A stretch of DNA of 64,000 nucleotides from Cellulophaga baltica (GTDB lineage Bacteria > Bacteroidota > Bacteroidia > Flavobacteriales > Flavobacteriaceae): NCBI RefSeq assembly GCF_900102165.1, contig NZ_FNBD01000002.1, positions 402,157-466,156 on the forward strand, given 5' to 3'. Positions 1 to 9,912 of this stretch are shown in pieces. Below the pieces are notes generated by a model that made no database searches, had not been told where the DNA came from, and saw only the letters and a list, made by a program, of their open reading frames with translations. The translations under genes were made by a program, and so were the position numbers. Position 1 is the stretch's first letter. Each line of letters begins with the position of its first letter.

Positions 1-959
1 AACAAATTGTAAGCCAATCCAAAAATATCTTGGAATTGAACTTCCATCCATTGCCCCCATGCTGTTTCATTAAATGTCTTTCCAATTAATCCAGGAGCAA
101 ACATAATTGCCTGTGCAAAGATAATTGGCATAACACCAGAAGCATTAAGCTTTAAAGGAATGTACTGTCTAGTTCCCATAGCATCTTTCTCATATCCACC
201 AGAAGCAGATCTACGAGCGTATTGCACCGGTATTTGTCTAGTAGCCATTACCAATAAAACACTTAGTAGGATTACCACAAACCAGATAATAACTTCAATT
301 AAAACTAACATTGGACCTCCTGTTCCTTCCCATCTCGAAATAGCTTCTTGAGCAAAGGCTTGAGGTAATGTAGCAATAATACCAATCATAATTAATAAAG
401 AAATACCATTACCGATACCTCTATCCGTAATTTTCTCCCCTAACCACATTGCAAATACAGTTCCAGTTACTAAGATAATAACCGCAGGAATCATGAAATC
501 AAGACCTTTACCAAGAACAAAAGCACTATCCGGCACACCAAACTGACTTAAACCTAATAAATAAGTTGGAGCCTGTAAGATACAGATACCGATAGTTAAC
601 CATCTTGTAATTTGATTGATAGTCTTTCTTCCACTTTCACCTTCTTTCTGAAGTTTCTGCAAGTAAGGAATAGCTATTCCCATTAATTGCACTACAATAG
701 AAGCAGAGATATAAGGCATAATACCCAATGCAAAAACAGAGGCTTTTGCAAAAGCACCCCCTGTAAAAGCATTTAATATTCCAAAGATTCCGTTTTCTGT
801 ACCAGAAGTTAAGGCTCCTAGTTGCGCTGTATCAATACCCGGGAGCGCAATTTGCGCCCCGAATCTGTATACTAACAATAAACCAAGAGTAACAAGGATT
901 CTTCCTTTTAACTCTTCAATCTTCCAAATATTAGATAATGTCTCGAAAAATTTCTTCAT
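1..959 (-). CDS. secY: Protein translocase subunit SecY (3' end outside window)
   Basis: Central pore subunit of the SecYEG translocase in the inner membrane. The reading frame is open from the ATG at 957-959 to the window edge, giving about 319 of the roughly 440-450 residues usual for SecY. The N-terminus (MKKFFETLSNIWKIEELKGR), the plug-region sequence GIDTAQLG, and the conserved stretches MPYISASIVVQL and GIGNGISLLI are typical. Several hydrophobic helices follow one another. It is the last visible gene of the ribosomal run, 10 nt after rplO, its normal place at the end of the spc section. Translated by eye from the minus strand. Confidence 0.96.
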   Translation of the reverse strand, partial: MKKFFETLSNIWKIEELKGRILVTLGLLLVYRFGAQIALPGIDTAQLGALTSGTENGIFGILNAFTGGAFAKASVFALGIMPYISASIVVQLMGIAIPYLQKLQKEGESGRKTINQITRWLTIGICILQAPTYLLGLSQFGVPDSAFVLGKGLDFMIPAVIILVTGTVFAMWLGEKITDRGIGNGISLLIMIGIIATLPQAFAQEAISRWEGTGGPMLVLIEVIIWFVVILLSVLLVMATRQIPVQYARRSASGGYEKDAMGTRQYIPLKLNASGVMPIIFAQAIMFAPGLIGKTFNETAWGQWMEVQFQDIFGLAYNL

Positions 960-969
960 AGTGTATTTC

Positions 970-1422
970 TTATAAACTTATTGCTTCGCCACCAGCAGCT
1001 TCTATAGCCGCTTTAGCAGTAGCAGTAAATTTATGTGCTGATATTTTAAGAGACGCTTTTAATTCACCTCCACCTAATATTTTAACTAAATCAGATTTTC
1101 GGGCTAATCTATTTTGAACCAATACATCTAAATTAATAGCATCTTTAGCGATACCATTATCTACAAGTAATTGCAACTTATCTAAATTAATACCAGCGTA
1201 TTCCTTTCTATTAATATTTGTAAAACCAAATTTAGGAACACGTCTTTGAAGTGGCATTTGCCCACCTTCAAAACCAATCTTTTTAGAATACCCAGATCTA
1301 GATTTAGCACCTTTGTGACCTCTAGTGGCAGTACCACCTTTTCCAGTACCTTGCCCACGTCCTACAATCTTACCTGCACGGTGAACAGCGCCTTCAGCTG
1401 GTTTTAAACTATTTAAATTCAT
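970..1422 (-). CDS. rplO: 50S ribosomal protein L15
   Basis: Large-subunit protein L15, 150 residues, normal length. The Gly/Lys/Arg-rich N-terminal extension (GRGQGTGKGG, RGHKGAKSRSG) that threads into 23S rRNA is clear, and the C-terminal globular part ends in AAGGEAISL. It lies 12 nt downstream of rpmD and 10 nt upstream of secY in the spc order L30-L15-SecY, so it is presumably co-transcribed with both. Confidence 0.97.
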   Translation of the reverse strand: MNLNSLKPAEGAVHRAGKIVGRGQGTGKGGTATRGHKGAKSRSGYSKKIGFEGGQMPLQRRVPKFGFTNINRKEYAGINLDKLQLLVDNGIAKDAINLDVLVQNRLARKSDLVKILGGGELKASLKISAHKFTATAKAAIEAAGGEAISL

Positions 1423-1434
1423 CTTTATATTTTT

Positions 1435-1614
1435 TTAAGCTTCCTCAGTTGAAACTAAGTGATTAACTTTAGCTATCATACCCATAATACTAGGAGTATT
1501 CTCATGTTCTACAACTTGACCTAATTTTCTTAAACCAAGTGCTTCAAGAGTTTTTTTCTGTCTAAGAGGTTTTTTAATACCACTCTTAACTTGTGTAACT
1601 TTAACTTTTGCCAT
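1435..1614 (-). CDS. rpmD: 50S ribosomal protein L30
   Basis: A 59-residue protein read directly from the minus strand: ATG at 1612-1614, TAA at 1435-1437. It begins MAKVKVTQVKSGIKKPLRQK and contains TLEALGLRKLGQVVEHEN, the L30 signature. Both the length (59-60 aa) and the position between rpsE (11 nt gap) and rplO (12 nt gap) are standard for the spc operon. It is easily missed because it is so short. Confidence 0.96.
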   Translation of the reverse strand: MAKVKVTQVKSGIKKPLRQKKTLEALGLRKLGQVVEHENTPSIMGMIAKVNHLVSTEEA

Positions 1615-1625
1615 AATACCTTAAT

Positions 1626-2150
1626 TTATCCCTTAAAAACTTTTTCAAGAGAAATTCCTCTTTGTGTAGCAACTGTCTTAGCATCTCTAATCTGCAATAA
1701 TGCATCAAATGTAGCCTTAACAACGTTGTGTGGGTTTGAAGACCCTTGAGATTTTGATAATACATCATGAACCCCAACTGCTTCAAGTACCGCTCTCACA
1801 GCTCCACCAGCAATTACCCCGGTACCATGAGATGCAGGCTGAATATAAACTCTAGCTCCACCAAACTTACCTTTTTGTTCGTGAGGTATTGTTCCTTTAA
1901 TTAAAGGAATTCTAATTAAATTTTTCTTAGCGTCATCAATAGCCTTAGAAATAGCAGTAGCAACTTCTTTAGACTTACCTAAACCTTGACCAACTACGCC
2001 ATTTTCGTCACCAACAACAACGATAGCAGAGAAACCAAATGCTCTACCACCTTTTGTTACTTTAGTAACTCTTTGTACACCAACTAAACGATCTTTTAAA
2101 TCAAGACCTCCTGGTTTTACAACTTCTACGTTTTTGTATTTCTGGTACAT
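1626..2150 (-). CDS. rpsE: 30S ribosomal protein S5
   Basis: Small-subunit protein S5, 174 residues, involved in decoding fidelity. The N-terminal double-stranded-RNA-binding half contains [19 protein letters not shown], and the second half has [21 protein letters not shown] and [20 protein letters not shown]. It starts at the ATG ending at 2150, 6 nt after the rplR stop codon. Confidence 0.97.
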   Translation of the reverse strand: MYQKYKNVEVVKPGGLDLKDRLVGVQRVTKVTKGGRAFGFSAIVVVGDENGVVGQGLGKSKEVATAISKAIDDAKKNLIRIPLIKGTIPHEQKGKFGGARVYIQPASHGTGVIAGGAVRAVLEAVGVHDVLSKSQGSSNPHNVVKATFDALLQIRDAKTVATQRGISLEKVFKG

Positions 2151-2156
2151 ATATAT

Positions 2157-2513
2157 TTAGAATTTAAGTCCTGCTTCTCTAGCTCCTTCAGCTAATGATT
2201 TTACTCTACCGTGATATAAACAACCACCTCTGTCAAAAGCTACTGTCTCAACACCAGCTTTCTTTGCTTTTTCCGCAATAGTTTTACCTACTAAGTTAGC
2301 TATTTCAGTCTTAGTTCCTTTAACATCAACTATCTCCTTATCTCTAGAAGATGCTGCAACTAAAGTTACCCCACTGTTATCATCTATAACTTGTACATAA
2401 ATTTCTTTGTTACTTCTAAAAACCGATAATCTCGGTCTTGCAGCAGTACCAAAAGAAACTTTACGTATTCTTCTCTTAATTCGCTGTCTTCTTTCAGTCT
2501 TTGATAATCCCAT
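2157..2513 (-). CDS. rplR: 50S ribosomal protein L18
   Basis: 5S rRNA-binding protein L18, 118 residues. [20 protein letters not shown] and the C-terminal [20 protein letters not shown] are diagnostic. The basic N-terminus ([14 protein letters not shown]) is as expected. It lies between rplF (11 nt) and rpsE (6 nt) in the usual spc order. Confidence 0.97.
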   Translation of the reverse strand: MGLSKTERRQRIKRRIRKVSFGTAARPRLSVFRSNKEIYVQVIDDNSGVTLVAASSRDKEIVDVKGTKTEIANLVGKTIAEKAKKAGVETVAFDRGGCLYHGRVKSLAEGAREAGLKF

Positions 2514-2524
2514 AATTCTACTTA

Positions 2525-3067
2525 TTATGCTGACTTACCAGCTTTTCTTCTTAATTGTTCTCCAACAAACTTAACACCTTTTCCTTTATACGGCTCTGGT
2601 CTACGGAAAGATCTTATTTTAGCAGCTACTTGACCTACTAATTGTTTGTCAAAAGACGTTAACTTAATAATTGGATTTTTTCCTTTTTCAGATACAGTTT
2701 CAATTGAAACCTCTGGAGCAAGATCTATAACTATATTATGAGAAAAACCTAAAGCCAAATCTAATCTTTGACCTTGGTTACTTGCTCTATAACCTACACC
2801 TACAAGTTCCAATTCTTTAGTCCATCCTTTTGATACACCATCGATCATATTGTTAACCAAAGATCTGTAAAGACCATGCTTAGCTTTATGCTCTTTAGTA
2901 TCAGAAGATCTAGTTACAAAAACTTGATCATCTTCAACCTTTACTTCAACAGCGCTATATTCTTGAGTTAACTCACCCAACTTACCTTTTACAGTAATTA
3001 AATTATCTTTTATCTCAACGGTTACTCCCTGAGGTATCGCAACTGGATTATTACCTATTCTAGACAT
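2525..3067 (-). CDS. rplF: 50S ribosomal protein L6
   Basis: Large-subunit protein L6, 180 residues, made of two repeated alpha/beta domains near the GTPase-associated centre. [15 protein letters not shown] opens the protein, and the C-terminal signature [16 protein letters not shown] is complete. It follows rpsH after 19 nt and precedes rplR by 11 nt. Confidence 0.97.
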   Translation of the reverse strand: MSRIGNNPVAIPQGVTVEIKDNLITVKGKLGELTQEYSAVEVKVEDDQVFVTRSSDTKEHKAKHGLYRSLVNNMIDGVSKGWTKELELVGVGYRASNQGQRLDLALGFSHNIVIDLAPEVSIETVSEKGKNPIIKLTSFDKQLVGQVAAKIRSFRRPEPYKGKGVKFVGEQLRRKAGKSA

Positions 3068-3086
3068 TTCTTAAATCTTTATAGTA

Positions 3087-3485
3087 TTAATAAACGTAAC
3101 ATAATACTTCACCACCAACTTTTTCTAGCTTAGCTTGCTTACTCGTCATAACCCCATGTGAAGTTGAAACGATAGCAATACCCAATCCGTTAAGTACTCT
3201 TGGTAAATCAGTAGAACCAGCATACTTACGTAGACCTGGCTTACTTATACGCATAATTTTTTTTATCACAGGTTCTTTAGTTAGCTTATCATACTTCAAA
3301 GCTATTTTCACCGTGCCTTGAACCTTATTTGGTTCAAACTTATAACTTAAAATATATCCTTGTTCGAATAATATTTTAGTCATTTCTTTTTTCAAATTAG
3401 ATGCAGGAATCTCGACAACTCTGTGCCCAGCGCTACTCGCATTTCTAATTCTTGTTAAGTAATCCGAAATTGGATCTGTTACCAT
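3087..3485 (-). CDS. rpsH: 30S ribosomal protein S8
   Basis: Primary 16S rRNA-binding protein S8, 132 residues. The N-terminus MVTDPISDYLTRIRNA and the C-terminal block LNGLGIAIVSTSHGVMTSKQA are typical. The gene is set off from rpsN by 68 nt, the longest gap in the spc section, and that gap can fold (see 3499-3536). S8 is the autogenous regulator of the spc operon in Escherichia coli, where it acts at rplE; control here is only an inference from position. Confidence 0.97.
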   Translation of the reverse strand: MVTDPISDYLTRIRNASSAGHRVVEIPASNLKKEMTKILFEQGYILSYKFEPNKVQGTVKIALKYDKLTKEPVIKKIMRISKPGLRKYAGSTDLPRVLNGLGIAIVSTSHGVMTSKQAKLEKVGGEVLCYVY

Positions 3486-3498
3486 ATGTACTAATTTG

Positions 3499-3536
3499 CA
3501 GTATTGGTTTTTAGCAATGCGCTAAACCTGATACCA
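3499..3536 (-). promoter_or_regulatory. Stem-loop in the rpsN-rpsH gap
   Basis: In the transcript TGGTAT pairs with ATACTG (two wobbles), GGTT pairs with AACC, and TAGC pairs with GCTA around the loop GCATT, with small CA/A and AA interruptions. The structure ends about 14 nt before the rpsH start codon. It could be a ribosomal-protein target, an RNA-processing site or a spacer; the sequence does not decide between these. Confidence 0.4.
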
Positions 3537-3553
3537 GTTAATATTTAAATTGA

Positions 3554-3823
3554 CTACCAGCTAGCTTTTTTAACTCCTGGTATTAACCCTTCATTTGCCA
3601 TTTCTCTGAAAGTTACACGCGAAACACCAAATGTTCTCATGTAACCTCTAGGTCTACCTGTAAGCTTACATCTATTATGTAAACGTACCGGATTAGCATT
3701 TCTAGGTAGTTTCTGTAACCCTTCGTAGTCTCCAGCTTCTTTCAAAGCTTTTCTCTTCTCAGCGTACTTTGCTACAGTTTTTTCTCTTTTAACCTCGCGG
3801 GCTTTCATCGATTCTTTAGCCAT
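3554..3823 (-). CDS. rpsN: 30S ribosomal protein S14 (long, zinc-free type)
   Basis: Small-subunit protein S14, 89 residues. The signature [19 protein letters not shown] is present. It is the long form, and the CxxC pairs of the zinc-binding form are absent: only one Cys is seen. It therefore should not depend on zinc. It begins 1 nt after the rplE stop, so translational coupling is likely. It is followed by the 68-nt structured gap before rpsH. Confidence 0.97.
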   Translation of the reverse strand: MAKESMKAREVKREKTVAKYAEKRKALKEAGDYEGLQKLPRNANPVRLHNRCKLTGRPRGYMRTFGVSRVTFREMANEGLIPGVKKASW

Positions 3824-3824
3824 C

Positions 3825-4376
3825 TTAATTCTTTTTAAAAGGTAATCCCAATTGAGTTAATAATGATTTAGCCTCTTTATCTGTTTTTGCAGAAGTTACA
3901 AAGGTAATATCCATTCCGTTGATTCTATTGATTTTATCAATATTTATCTCAGGAAAAATAATTTGCTCTGTAACACCAAGATTATAATTACCACGTCCAT
4001 CAAAGCCAGTAGCCTTAATTCCTTGGAAATCTCTAACTCTTGGAAGTGCACTAGTAACTAAACGATCAAGAAATTCAAACATTCTTTCACCTCTTAAAGT
4101 AACCTTACAACCGATTGGCATACCTTTTCTAAGCTTAAAAGAAGCAACATCCTTCTTAGAAATAGTAGCTACAGACTTCTGACCAGTAATTGTAGTTAAT
4201 TCGTCAACCGCATGGTCTATTAACTTCTTATCTGCTACAGCTGCACCTACACCTCTACTAACAACTATCTTCTCTAGCTTAGGAACCTGCATAACGTTCT
4301 TATACCCAAACTCTTCTTTAAGAGCGCCAATAATGCGCTCATTGTATTCTGTTTTTAACCTTGTAACGTAAGCCAT
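3825..4376 (-). CDS. rplE: 50S ribosomal protein L5
   Basis: 5S rRNA-binding protein L5, 183 residues, which contacts the P-site t[19 protein letters not shown] and the block [18 protein letters not shown] are characteristic, and [18 protein letters not shown] is the second conserved block. It sits 2 nt after rplX and 1 nt before rpsN, a tightly packed part of the operon. Confidence 0.97.
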   Translation of the reverse strand: MAYVTRLKTEYNERIIGALKEEFGYKNVMQVPKLEKIVVSRGVGAAVADKKLIDHAVDELTTITGQKSVATISKKDVASFKLRKGMPIGCKVTLRGERMFEFLDRLVTSALPRVRDFQGIKATGFDGRGNYNLGVTEQIIFPEINIDKINRINGMDITFVTSAKTDKEAKSLLTQLGLPFKKN

Positions 4377-4378
4377 AA

Positions 4379-4693
4379 CTATATTACTTCATTAGATTTT
4401 TTAGAGACTCTAACTTTTTTCCCATCTCTAACATCGTAACCTACTCTCGTAGTGCTACCAGATTTAGCATCAATCAATGCTAAATTAGATATGTGTAAAA
4501 GTGCCTCTTTCTTTACGATACCACCTTGAGGATTTTTAGCACTAGGCTTTTCATGCTTAGATACCATATTAGCACCTTCAACAATCGCCTTGTTCTTATC
4601 AAAATCAATCTTCATAATCTTACCTTCCACACCTTTATGGTCTCCAGCTACGATTCTTACGATATCTCCTACTTTTATTTTTAGCTTTTTCAT
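4379..4693 (-). CDS. rplX: 50S ribosomal protein L24
   Basis: Assembly-initiator protein L24, 104 residues, with a KOW motif at the N-terminus ([20 protein letters not shown]). The rest, including [18 protein letters not shown], matches bacterial L24. It lies 13 nt after rplN and 2 nt before rplE. Confidence 0.96.
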   Translation of the reverse strand: MKKLKIKVGDIVRIVAGDHKGVEGKIMKIDFDKNKAIVEGANMVSKHEKPSAKNPQGGIVKKEALLHISNLALIDAKSGSTTRVGYDVRDGKKVRVSKKSNEVI

Positions 4694-4706
4694 CTGTTTC
4701 TAAATG

Positions 4707-5075
4707 TTATAGCACCTCTGGAGCTAATGATACAATTTTCATGAATTGCTTATCACGAAGTTCTCTAGCTACAGGTCCAAAAACACGTGTACCTCTCATT
4801 TCTCCAGTTGGATTTAAAAGAACACATGCGTTATCATCAAAACGAATGTAAGAACCATCTTGTCTTCTTACTTCCTTTTTAGTTCTAACTACAACCGCAG
4901 TAGAAACAGCACCTTTTTTAATAGTACCATTAGGAGTAGCTTCTTTAACCGCTACTACTATTTTATCTCCTACAGAAGCATATCTTCTTTTTGTACCACC
5001 TAACACTCTAATGGTCAAAACTTCTTTTGCCCCAGTATTGTCAGCTACCTTTAATCTTGATTCTTGCTGTAACAT
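4707..5075 (-). CDS. rplN: 50S ribosomal protein L14
   Basis: Large-subunit protein L14, 122 residues, exact family length. [19 protein letters not shown] at the start and [15 protein letters not shown] at the end are highly conserved. It begins 2 nt after the rpsQ stop codon and precedes rplX by 13 nt. Confidence 0.98.
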   Translation of the reverse strand: MLQQESRLKVADNTGAKEVLTIRVLGGTKRRYASVGDKIVVAVKEATPNGTIKKGAVSTAVVVRTKKEVRRQDGSYIRFDDNACVLLNPTGEMRGTRVFGPVARELRDKQFMKIVSLAPEVL

Positions 5076-5077
5076 AA

Positions 5078-5335
5078 TTATTTAGCTCTTTCAATGATTT
5101 CAACCAATCTCCAACACTTAGTTTTACTTAAAGGACGTGTTTCCATTATCCTTACTGTATCACCAATATTGCAATCATTTGCCTCATCGTGTGCAACATA
5201 TTTTTTAGTTCTTAATACGAACTTTCCGTACATAGGGTGTTTTACTCGCTTAACTTCTGAAATCACAATTGATTTCTCCATTTTGTTGCTAGTAACAACT
5301 CCTACTCTCTCTTTTCTTAAGTTTCTTTTTTCCAT
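5078..5335 (-). CDS. rpsQ: 30S ribosomal protein S17
   Basis: Primary 16S rRNA-binding protein S17, 85 residues, with an OB fold. [20 protein letters not shown] and the signature [20 protein letters not shown] are clear. It lies 13 nt after rpmC and 2 nt before rplN. Confidence 0.97.
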   Translation of the reverse strand: MEKRNLRKERVGVVTSNKMEKSIVISEVKRVKHPMYGKFVLRTKKYVAHDEANDCNIGDTVRIMETRPLSKTKCWRLVEIIERAK

Positions 5336-5348
5336 AAAGCAGAACCAG

Positions 5349-5540
5349 TTATTGGTTATCCCTTTTAGTTAATTCTGTCGCTATTCTAGCCACTGTTCTT
5401 CTCGCTTTTCTTATTTGAAGCGGGTTTTCCAACGGAGTAACGCTATGCGCTATTTTCAAATCTGAATGTTGCTTCTTAGCCTCAGCTAATTTAGAGCCTA
5501 ACTCCTCAACAGATAATTCCTTTACTTCTGATTGTTTCAT
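5349..5540 (-). CDS. rpmC: 50S ribosomal protein L29
   Basis: Large-subunit protein L29, 63 residues, a two-helix protein beside the exit tunnel. [20 protein letters not shown] and [19 protein letters not shown] match the family. Its order between rplP (19 nt) and rpsQ (13 nt) is standard. Confidence 0.96.
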   Translation of the reverse strand: MKQSEVKELSVEELGSKLAEAKKQHSDLKIAHSVTPLENPLQIRKARRTVARIATELTKRDNQ

Positions 5541-5559
5541 AATTCCTTACAATTAAAAA

Positions 5560-5979
5560 TTAAGCTGAATAATCTCTAGCAACAATAAACTTTGTTTTAA
5601 CAGGTAATTTCTGCGCTGCAAGACGTAACGCCTCTTTAGCAATCTCCTGAGACACCCCAGCGATTTCGAACATAATCCTACCAGGTAAAACCACAGCAAC
5701 AAAATATTCAGGAGCACCTTTACCTTTACCCATACGAACCTCTAGAGGTTTTTTGGTAATAGGCTTATCTGGAAATATTTTAATCCACATTTGCCCCTCT
5801 CTTTTCATATATCTAGTAGCAGCAATACGCGCTGCCTCTATCTGTCTTGATGTAATAAAACTTGTATCTAAAGATTTTATACCGAACATACCATTTGAAA
5901 GCTGATGACCTCTTCCAGAGATCCCTTTCATTCTACCCTTCTGTGTCTTACGAAACTTGGTTCTTTTAGGTTGTAACAT
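5560..5979 (-). CDS. rplP: 50S ribosomal protein L16
   Basis: Large-subunit protein L16, 139 residues, near the A-site and peptidyl-transferase centre. [19 protein letters not shown] and the signature [20 protein letters not shown] are present. It lies 19 nt after rpsC and 19 nt before rpmC. Confidence 0.98.
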   Translation of the reverse strand: MLQPKRTKFRKTQKGRMKGISGRGHQLSNGMFGIKSLDTSFITSRQIEAARIAATRYMKREGQMWIKIFPDKPITKKPLEVRMGKGKGAPEYFVAVVLPGRIMFEIAGVSQEIAKEALRLAAQKLPVKTKFIVARDYSA

Positions 5980-5998
5980 TTTTCTACTTCTTTAAAAA

Positions 5999-6718
5999 TT
6001 ACTTTCTACGACGTGGTTTCTTGTTACCATCTTGCTTCCCACCTTTAGCACCTTGGCTTTTTTCCATACCAACTAAAGGAGATAAATCTCTTTTACCATA
6101 AACCTCACCTTTCATAATCCACACTTTGATACCTAATCTTCCATAAGTAGTATGTGCTTCATGTAAAGCATAGTCGATATCTGCTCTAAAAGTCGATAAT
6201 GGTATTCTTCCATCTTTATAAGATTCAGAACGAGCCATTTCCGCTCCATTTAAACGTCCAGAAATTTGAATTTTAATACCTTCAGCATTCATACGCATCG
6301 CTGCAGCAATTGCCATTTTAATTGCTCTTCTAAATGAAATTCTATTTTCAATTTGACGAGCAACACTAGCCGCTACAAGATTTGCATCTAACTCAGGTCT
6401 TTTAATTTCAAAAATATTAATCTGAACCTCTTTATCAGTAATTTTCTTAAGCTCCTCTTTCAACTTATCTACTTCCTGACCACCTTTACCGATAATAATA
6501 CCAGGTCTTGCAGTTGTAATAGTAATAGTAATAAGTTTTAAAGTACGCTCAATAATAACTCTTGATACACTAGCTTTCGCTAAACGAGCATGAACATATT
6601 TTCTGATCTTGTTATCTTCGGCTAATTTATCACCGTAATCATTTCCACCATACCAGTTAGACTCCCATCCTCTAATGATGCCTAAACGAATTCCGATTGG
6701 ATTTGTCTTTTGTCCCAT
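5999..6718 (-). CDS. rpsC: 30S ribosomal protein S3
   Basis: Small-subunit protein S3, 239 residues, part of the mRNA entry site. An N-terminal KH type II domain is seen ([20 protein letters not shown]), followed by the S3 C-terminal domain ([19 protein letters not shown]) and a basic tail. It lies 2 nt after rplV. Confidence 0.98.
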   Translation of the reverse strand: MGQKTNPIGIRLGIIRGWESNWYGGNDYGDKLAEDNKIRKYVHARLAKASVSRVIIERTLKLITITITTARPGIIIGKGGQEVDKLKEELKKITDKEVQINIFEIKRPELDANLVAASVARQIENRISFRRAIKMAIAAAMRMNAEGIKIQISGRLNGAEMARSESYKDGRIPLSTFRADIDYALHEAHTTYGRLGIKVWIMKGEVYGKRDLSPLVGMEKSQGAKGGKQDGNKKPRRRK

Positions 6719-6720
6719 AC

Positions 6721-7128
6721 CTAGCTTTGTACATTATTGTTAGAATCCAACACTAATGTTACGTGATTGGAACGTTTTCTAATTCTGTGTGCTCTACCTT
6801 GAGGTGCCGGTCTAAGTCTTTTCAACATAGCGCCACCATCAACTCTTATCTCTTTAATAAAAAGGTCAGCATCTTCTATACTAGCATCCTCATTTTTAGC
6901 CTGCCAGTTTGCAATAGCTGATAAAAGCAATTTCTCTAATTTACGAGAAGCTTCTTTAGAATTGAATTTTAAAATTGCCAGTGCTTTCTCCACTTGAACC
7001 CCTCTTACCAAATCAGCTACTAAACGCATCTTTCTTGGTGAAGTTGGACAATTATTCAATTTCGCAAAAGCAATCTGCTTTTTCTCCGCCTTTATTCTTT
7101 CGGCCATTTGTTTTTTACGAACTCCCAT
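6721..7128 (-). CDS. rplV: 50S ribosomal protein L22
   Basis: Large-subunit protein L22, 135 residues, which lines the exit tunnel. The core [18 protein letters not shown] and the beta-hairpin part [19 protein letters not shown] are normal, with no tunnel insertions or deletions of the kind that give macrolide resistance. The N-terminal extension before the core (about 25 residues) is common in Bacteroidota. It lies 3 nt after rpsS and 2 nt before rpsC. Confidence 0.97.
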   Translation of the reverse strand: MGVRKKQMAERIKAEKKQIAFAKLNNCPTSPRKMRLVADLVRGVQVEKALAILKFNSKEASRKLEKLLLSAIANWQAKNEDASIEDADLFIKEIRVDGGAMLKRLRPAPQGRAHRIRKRSNHVTLVLDSNNNVQS

Positions 7129-7131
7129 AGC

Positions 7132-7410
7132 TTACTTTTTTCCTTTATTTTTCGAACCACCATGACCTCTAAAAGATCTAGTTGGTGAAAATTCTCCTAA
7201 TTTATGACCAACCATATTCTCTGTAACATATACAGGAACAAATTGTCTACCATTATGAACAGCGATAGTTTGACCAACGAAATCTGGTGTTATCATTGAA
7301 GCTCTTGACCAAGTCTTAACTACAGTCTTTTTACCAGAATCTATATTCTGTTGAACTTTCTTTTCTAAACTAAAGTGAACGTAAGGTCCTTTTTTTAGTG
7401 AACGTGCCAT
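7132..7410 (-). CDS. rpsS: 30S ribosomal protein S19
   Basis: Small-subunit head protein S19, 92 residues. [19 protein letters not shown] at the start and [18 protein letters not shown] at the end are diagnostic. It lies 13 nt after rplB and 3 nt before rplV. Confidence 0.98.
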   Translation of the reverse strand: MARSLKKGPYVHFSLEKKVQQNIDSGKKTVVKTWSRASMITPDFVGQTIAVHNGRQFVPVYVTENMVGHKLGEFSPTRSFRGHGGSKNKGKK

Positions 7411-7423
7411 TTCTTTCTACTTT

Positions 7424-8248
7424 TTATTTCTTTCTACGTTCTAATATATATCTATTTGTAGCCTTAGTCTTAGAACGAGTTCTATAACCTTTAGCAGGTA
7501 TACCGTTCTTAGATCTTGGGTGACCACCTGAAGCTCTACCTTCACCACCACCCATTGGATGATCGACAGGGTTCATTGCAACCGGTCTTGTTCTTGGTCT
7601 TCTACCTAACCATCTACTTCTACCGGCTTTACCAGAAACAAGTAATTGATGATCAGAATTAGATACCGCCCCAATCGTAGCTAAACATAAAACTAGAATC
7701 AATCTAGTTTCACCTGAAGGAAGTTTTACCGTAGCAAACTTACCGTCTCTAGCCATTAATTGAGCAAATGTACCAGCACTTCTTGCCATAACAGCACCTT
7801 GTCCTGGACGTAGTTCTATACAAGAAATAATAGTACCTAAAGGAATAGCACTTAAAGGAAGTGCATTTCCAATTTCAGGAGTAGCATCTGCACCAGAAGA
7901 AATCTCCTGACCCACTTGCATTCCGTTTTGTGCTATTACATATCTTTTCTCTCCATCAGCATAATTCACTAAAGCTACGAATGCTGTTCTGTTAGGATCA
8001 TACTGAATAGAATCAATGACACCAGCAACTCCTTGCTTGTCTCTTTTGAAATCTATCAAACGATACCTTCTCTTATGACCACCACCTCTGTGCTGGATAG
8101 TCATCTTTCCTTGACTGTTTCTACCTCCGGACTTTTTTAACGGAGCAAGCAAGCTCTTCTCCGGCTTATCAGTAGTAATCGCGTCGAATCCGTTTACTAC
8201 TCTAAAACGCTGTCCTGGAGTGATTGGTTTTAATTTTCTAACTGACAT
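7424..8248 (-). CDS. rplB: 50S ribosomal protein L2
   Basis: Large-subunit protein L2, 274 residues, needed for subunit joining and peptidyl transfer. The C-terminal catalytic-centre block [18 protein letters not shown] with its conserved His is intact, and [16 protein letters not shown] sequence ([18 protein letters not shown]) is present near residue 52. It lies 19 nt after rplW and 13 nt before rpsS. Confidence 0.98.
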   Translation of the reverse strand: MSVRKLKPITPGQRFRVVNGFDAITTDKPEKSLLAPLKKSGGRNSQGKMTIQHRGGGHKRRYRLIDFKRDKQGVAGVIDSIQYDPNRTAFVALVNYADGEKRYVIAQNGMQVGQEISSGADATPEIGNALPLSAIPLGTIISCIELRPGQGAVMARSAGTFAQLMARDGKFATVKLPSGETRLILVLCLATIGAVSNSDHQLLVSGKAGRSRWLGRRPRTRPVAMNPVDHPMGGGEGRASGGHPRSKNGIPAKGYRTRSKTKATNRYILERRKK

Positions 8249-8267
8249 TTTTTGTCTTTAGTCTTAA

Positions 8268-8558
8268 TTATAGATTACTGTAATAATCGATTATATCCCC
8301 TTCAGAAACCTGTACTATTGCTTTCTTATAAGCATTAGATTTACCATGTTGCACTCCGGTTTTCGTATAACGAGTCTTTCTTGAAGGCCCGTAATTCATA
8401 GTTCTAACTTTCTCAACTGAAACCCCGTAAGTAGATTCAACAGCTTCTTTAATCTGAAGCTTATTCGCCTTAGGGTTCACAATGAAGCCATAACGATTGT
8501 ACAACTCACTATCTGAAGTCATTTTTTCTGTTATAATTGGCTTTATCAACACACTCAT
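8268..8558 (-). CDS. rplW: 50S ribosomal protein L23
   Basis: Exit-tunnel protein L23, 96 residues, docking site for trigger factor and SRP. KPIITEKMTSDSELYNRYGF and the basic segment GPSRKTRYTKTGVQHGKSN match. It starts 4 nt after the rplD stop codon. Confidence 0.96.
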   Translation of the reverse strand: MSVLIKPIITEKMTSDSELYNRYGFIVNPKANKLQIKEAVESTYGVSVEKVRTMNYGPSRKTRYTKTGVQHGKSNAYKKAIVQVSEGDIIDYYSNL

Positions 8559-8562
8559 GTTC

Positions 8563-9195
8563 TTATTGTTTAGTTAAGTTAGACTCAATTCCTTCTAAAG
8601 AACCTTCTAGAAGCACAATATTATTAGCATTTAAAATTTTATAAGTGCTTAAATCTGAGTTAGTTACAACTTCAGACCCTTTCAAATTGCGTGACGACAA
8701 ATATACATTATTATTTGAATCACCCAACACAAATAGAGATTTTTTATTTTCCAAGCCTAATGACTTCAAAACATTCTTAAAATCCTTTGTTTTTGGAGCA
8801 TCAAAATTAAAATCTTCAACTACTAAAATTGCTTTTTCATTTGACTTAATACTCAAAGCAGATTTTCTAGCTAAACGTTTTAAATTCTTATTTAATTTTT
8901 GCTTATAATCTTTAGGTCTTGGTCCAAATATACGACCACCACCTCTAAAAACTGGAGACTTAATACTACCCGCACGAGCAGTACCTGTACCCTTTTGTTT
9001 CTTTATTTTTCTTGTACTACCAGCTATCTCAGCTCTTTCTTTAGACTTATGCGTACCTTGTCTTTGGTGCGCTAAATATTGTTTAACATCTAAATAAACA
9101 GCATGTTTATTTGGCTCTATACCGTAAACAGCATCAGAAAGCTCTATGCTTCTACCTGTTTCTTTTCCTTTAATATCTAAAACTGCTACCTTCAT
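8563..9195 (-). CDS. rplD: 50S ribosomal protein L4
   Basis: Large-subunit protein L4, 210 residues, which lines the exit tunnel and is the S10-operon autoregulator in Escherichia coli. The extended loop with [17 protein letters not shown] and [13 protein letters not shown] is intact. Its start codon shares one base with the rplC stop region (position 9195), indicating translational coupling. Whether it acts on the leader between rpsJ and rplC (9864-9976) is not known. Confidence 0.97.
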   Translation of the reverse strand: MKVAVLDIKGKETGRSIELSDAVYGIEPNKHAVYLDVKQYLAHQRQGTHKSKERAEIAGSTRKIKKQKGTGTARAGSIKSPVFRGGGRIFGPRPKDYKQKLNKNLKRLARKSALSIKSNEKAILVVEDFNFDAPKTKDFKNVLKSLGLENKKSLFVLGDSNNNVYLSSRNLKGSEVVTNSDLSTYKILNANNIVLLEGSLEGIESNLTKQ

Positions 9196-9812
9196 TACTT
9201 CTCAATAGTTACGTAAGCGTTCTTATGACCAGGCACACAACCTTTTAAAACTAAAAGATTTTTTTCTGGAACTACTTTTAAAACCTTAAGGTTTTGAACA
9301 GTTACTTTATCAGTACCCATTCTTCCGGCCATCTTCATACCTTTGAATACTCTCGCAGGATAAGAAGCAGCACCTACAGAACCAGGAGCTCTTAGTCTGT
9401 TATGTTGACCGTGAGTTGCTTGTCCAACACCGGCAAAGCCATGTCTTTTAACAACACCTTGAAAACCTTTTCCTTTAGAGATACCAATAGCATCTACAAA
9501 TTCACCTTCTACAAATAAATCAACACCAATAGTGTCTCCTAATTTGTAATCACCTTCAAAATCACGGAATTCAACGACTTTTTTCTTAGGAGAAACACCT
9601 GCTTTTTTAAAATGACCTGATTCAGCCTTATTAGCACGTTTTTCTGCCTTGTCATCGAAACCTAATTGAAGGGCACTATACCCGTCTACCTCTTCGGTTC
9701 TGACTTGGGTAACTACACATGGACCTAGCTCGATTACTGTACACGGAATGTTTTTTCCGTTTTCATCGAAAATACTAGTCATGCCTACTTTCTTTCCTAT
9801 TAACCCAGACAT
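9195..9812 (-). CDS. rplC: 50S ribosomal protein L3
   Basis: Large-subunit protein L3, 205 residues, an early assembly protein reaching the peptidyl-transferase centre. [19 protein letters not shown] and the loop [20 protein letters not shown] are clear. It is the first gene after an unusually long 156-nt gap from rpsJ that carries several hairpins, one of them terminator-like. Its expression may therefore be set separately from the str genes. Confidence 0.98.
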   Translation of the reverse strand: MSGLIGKKVGMTSIFDENGKNIPCTVIELGPCVVTQVRTEEVDGYSALQLGFDDKAEKRANKAESGHFKKAGVSPKKKVVEFRDFEGDYKLGDTIGVDLFVEGEFVDAIGISKGKGFQGVVKRHGFAGVGQATHGQHNRLRAPGSVGAASYPARVFKGMKMAGRMGTDKVTVQNLKVLKVVPEKNLLVLKGCVPGHKNAYVTIEK

Positions 9813-9863
9813 ATTTAATTTAATTAATTAGTATTTACTTTTATTAACTCTCAATTTTGAACT

Positions 9864-9892
9864 GAAAAAAAGGGTCAAAATAAATCGACCCT
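9864..9892 (-). terminator. Terminator-like hairpin between rpsJ and rplC
   Basis: On the minus strand AGGGTC and GACCCT form a 6-bp stem around a 10-nt AU-rich loop (positions 9871-9892), followed directly by seven T residues (9864-9870). This is the form of an intrinsic terminator, yet it lies inside an operon with rplC about 50 nt further on, so attenuation rather than full termination is likely. A complete stop would need a separate promoter for rplC; no TAnnTTTG element was seen after the hairpin. Confidence 0.6.
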
Positions 9893-9912
9893 GATTTTAT
9901 TTTTCCGTTTTT

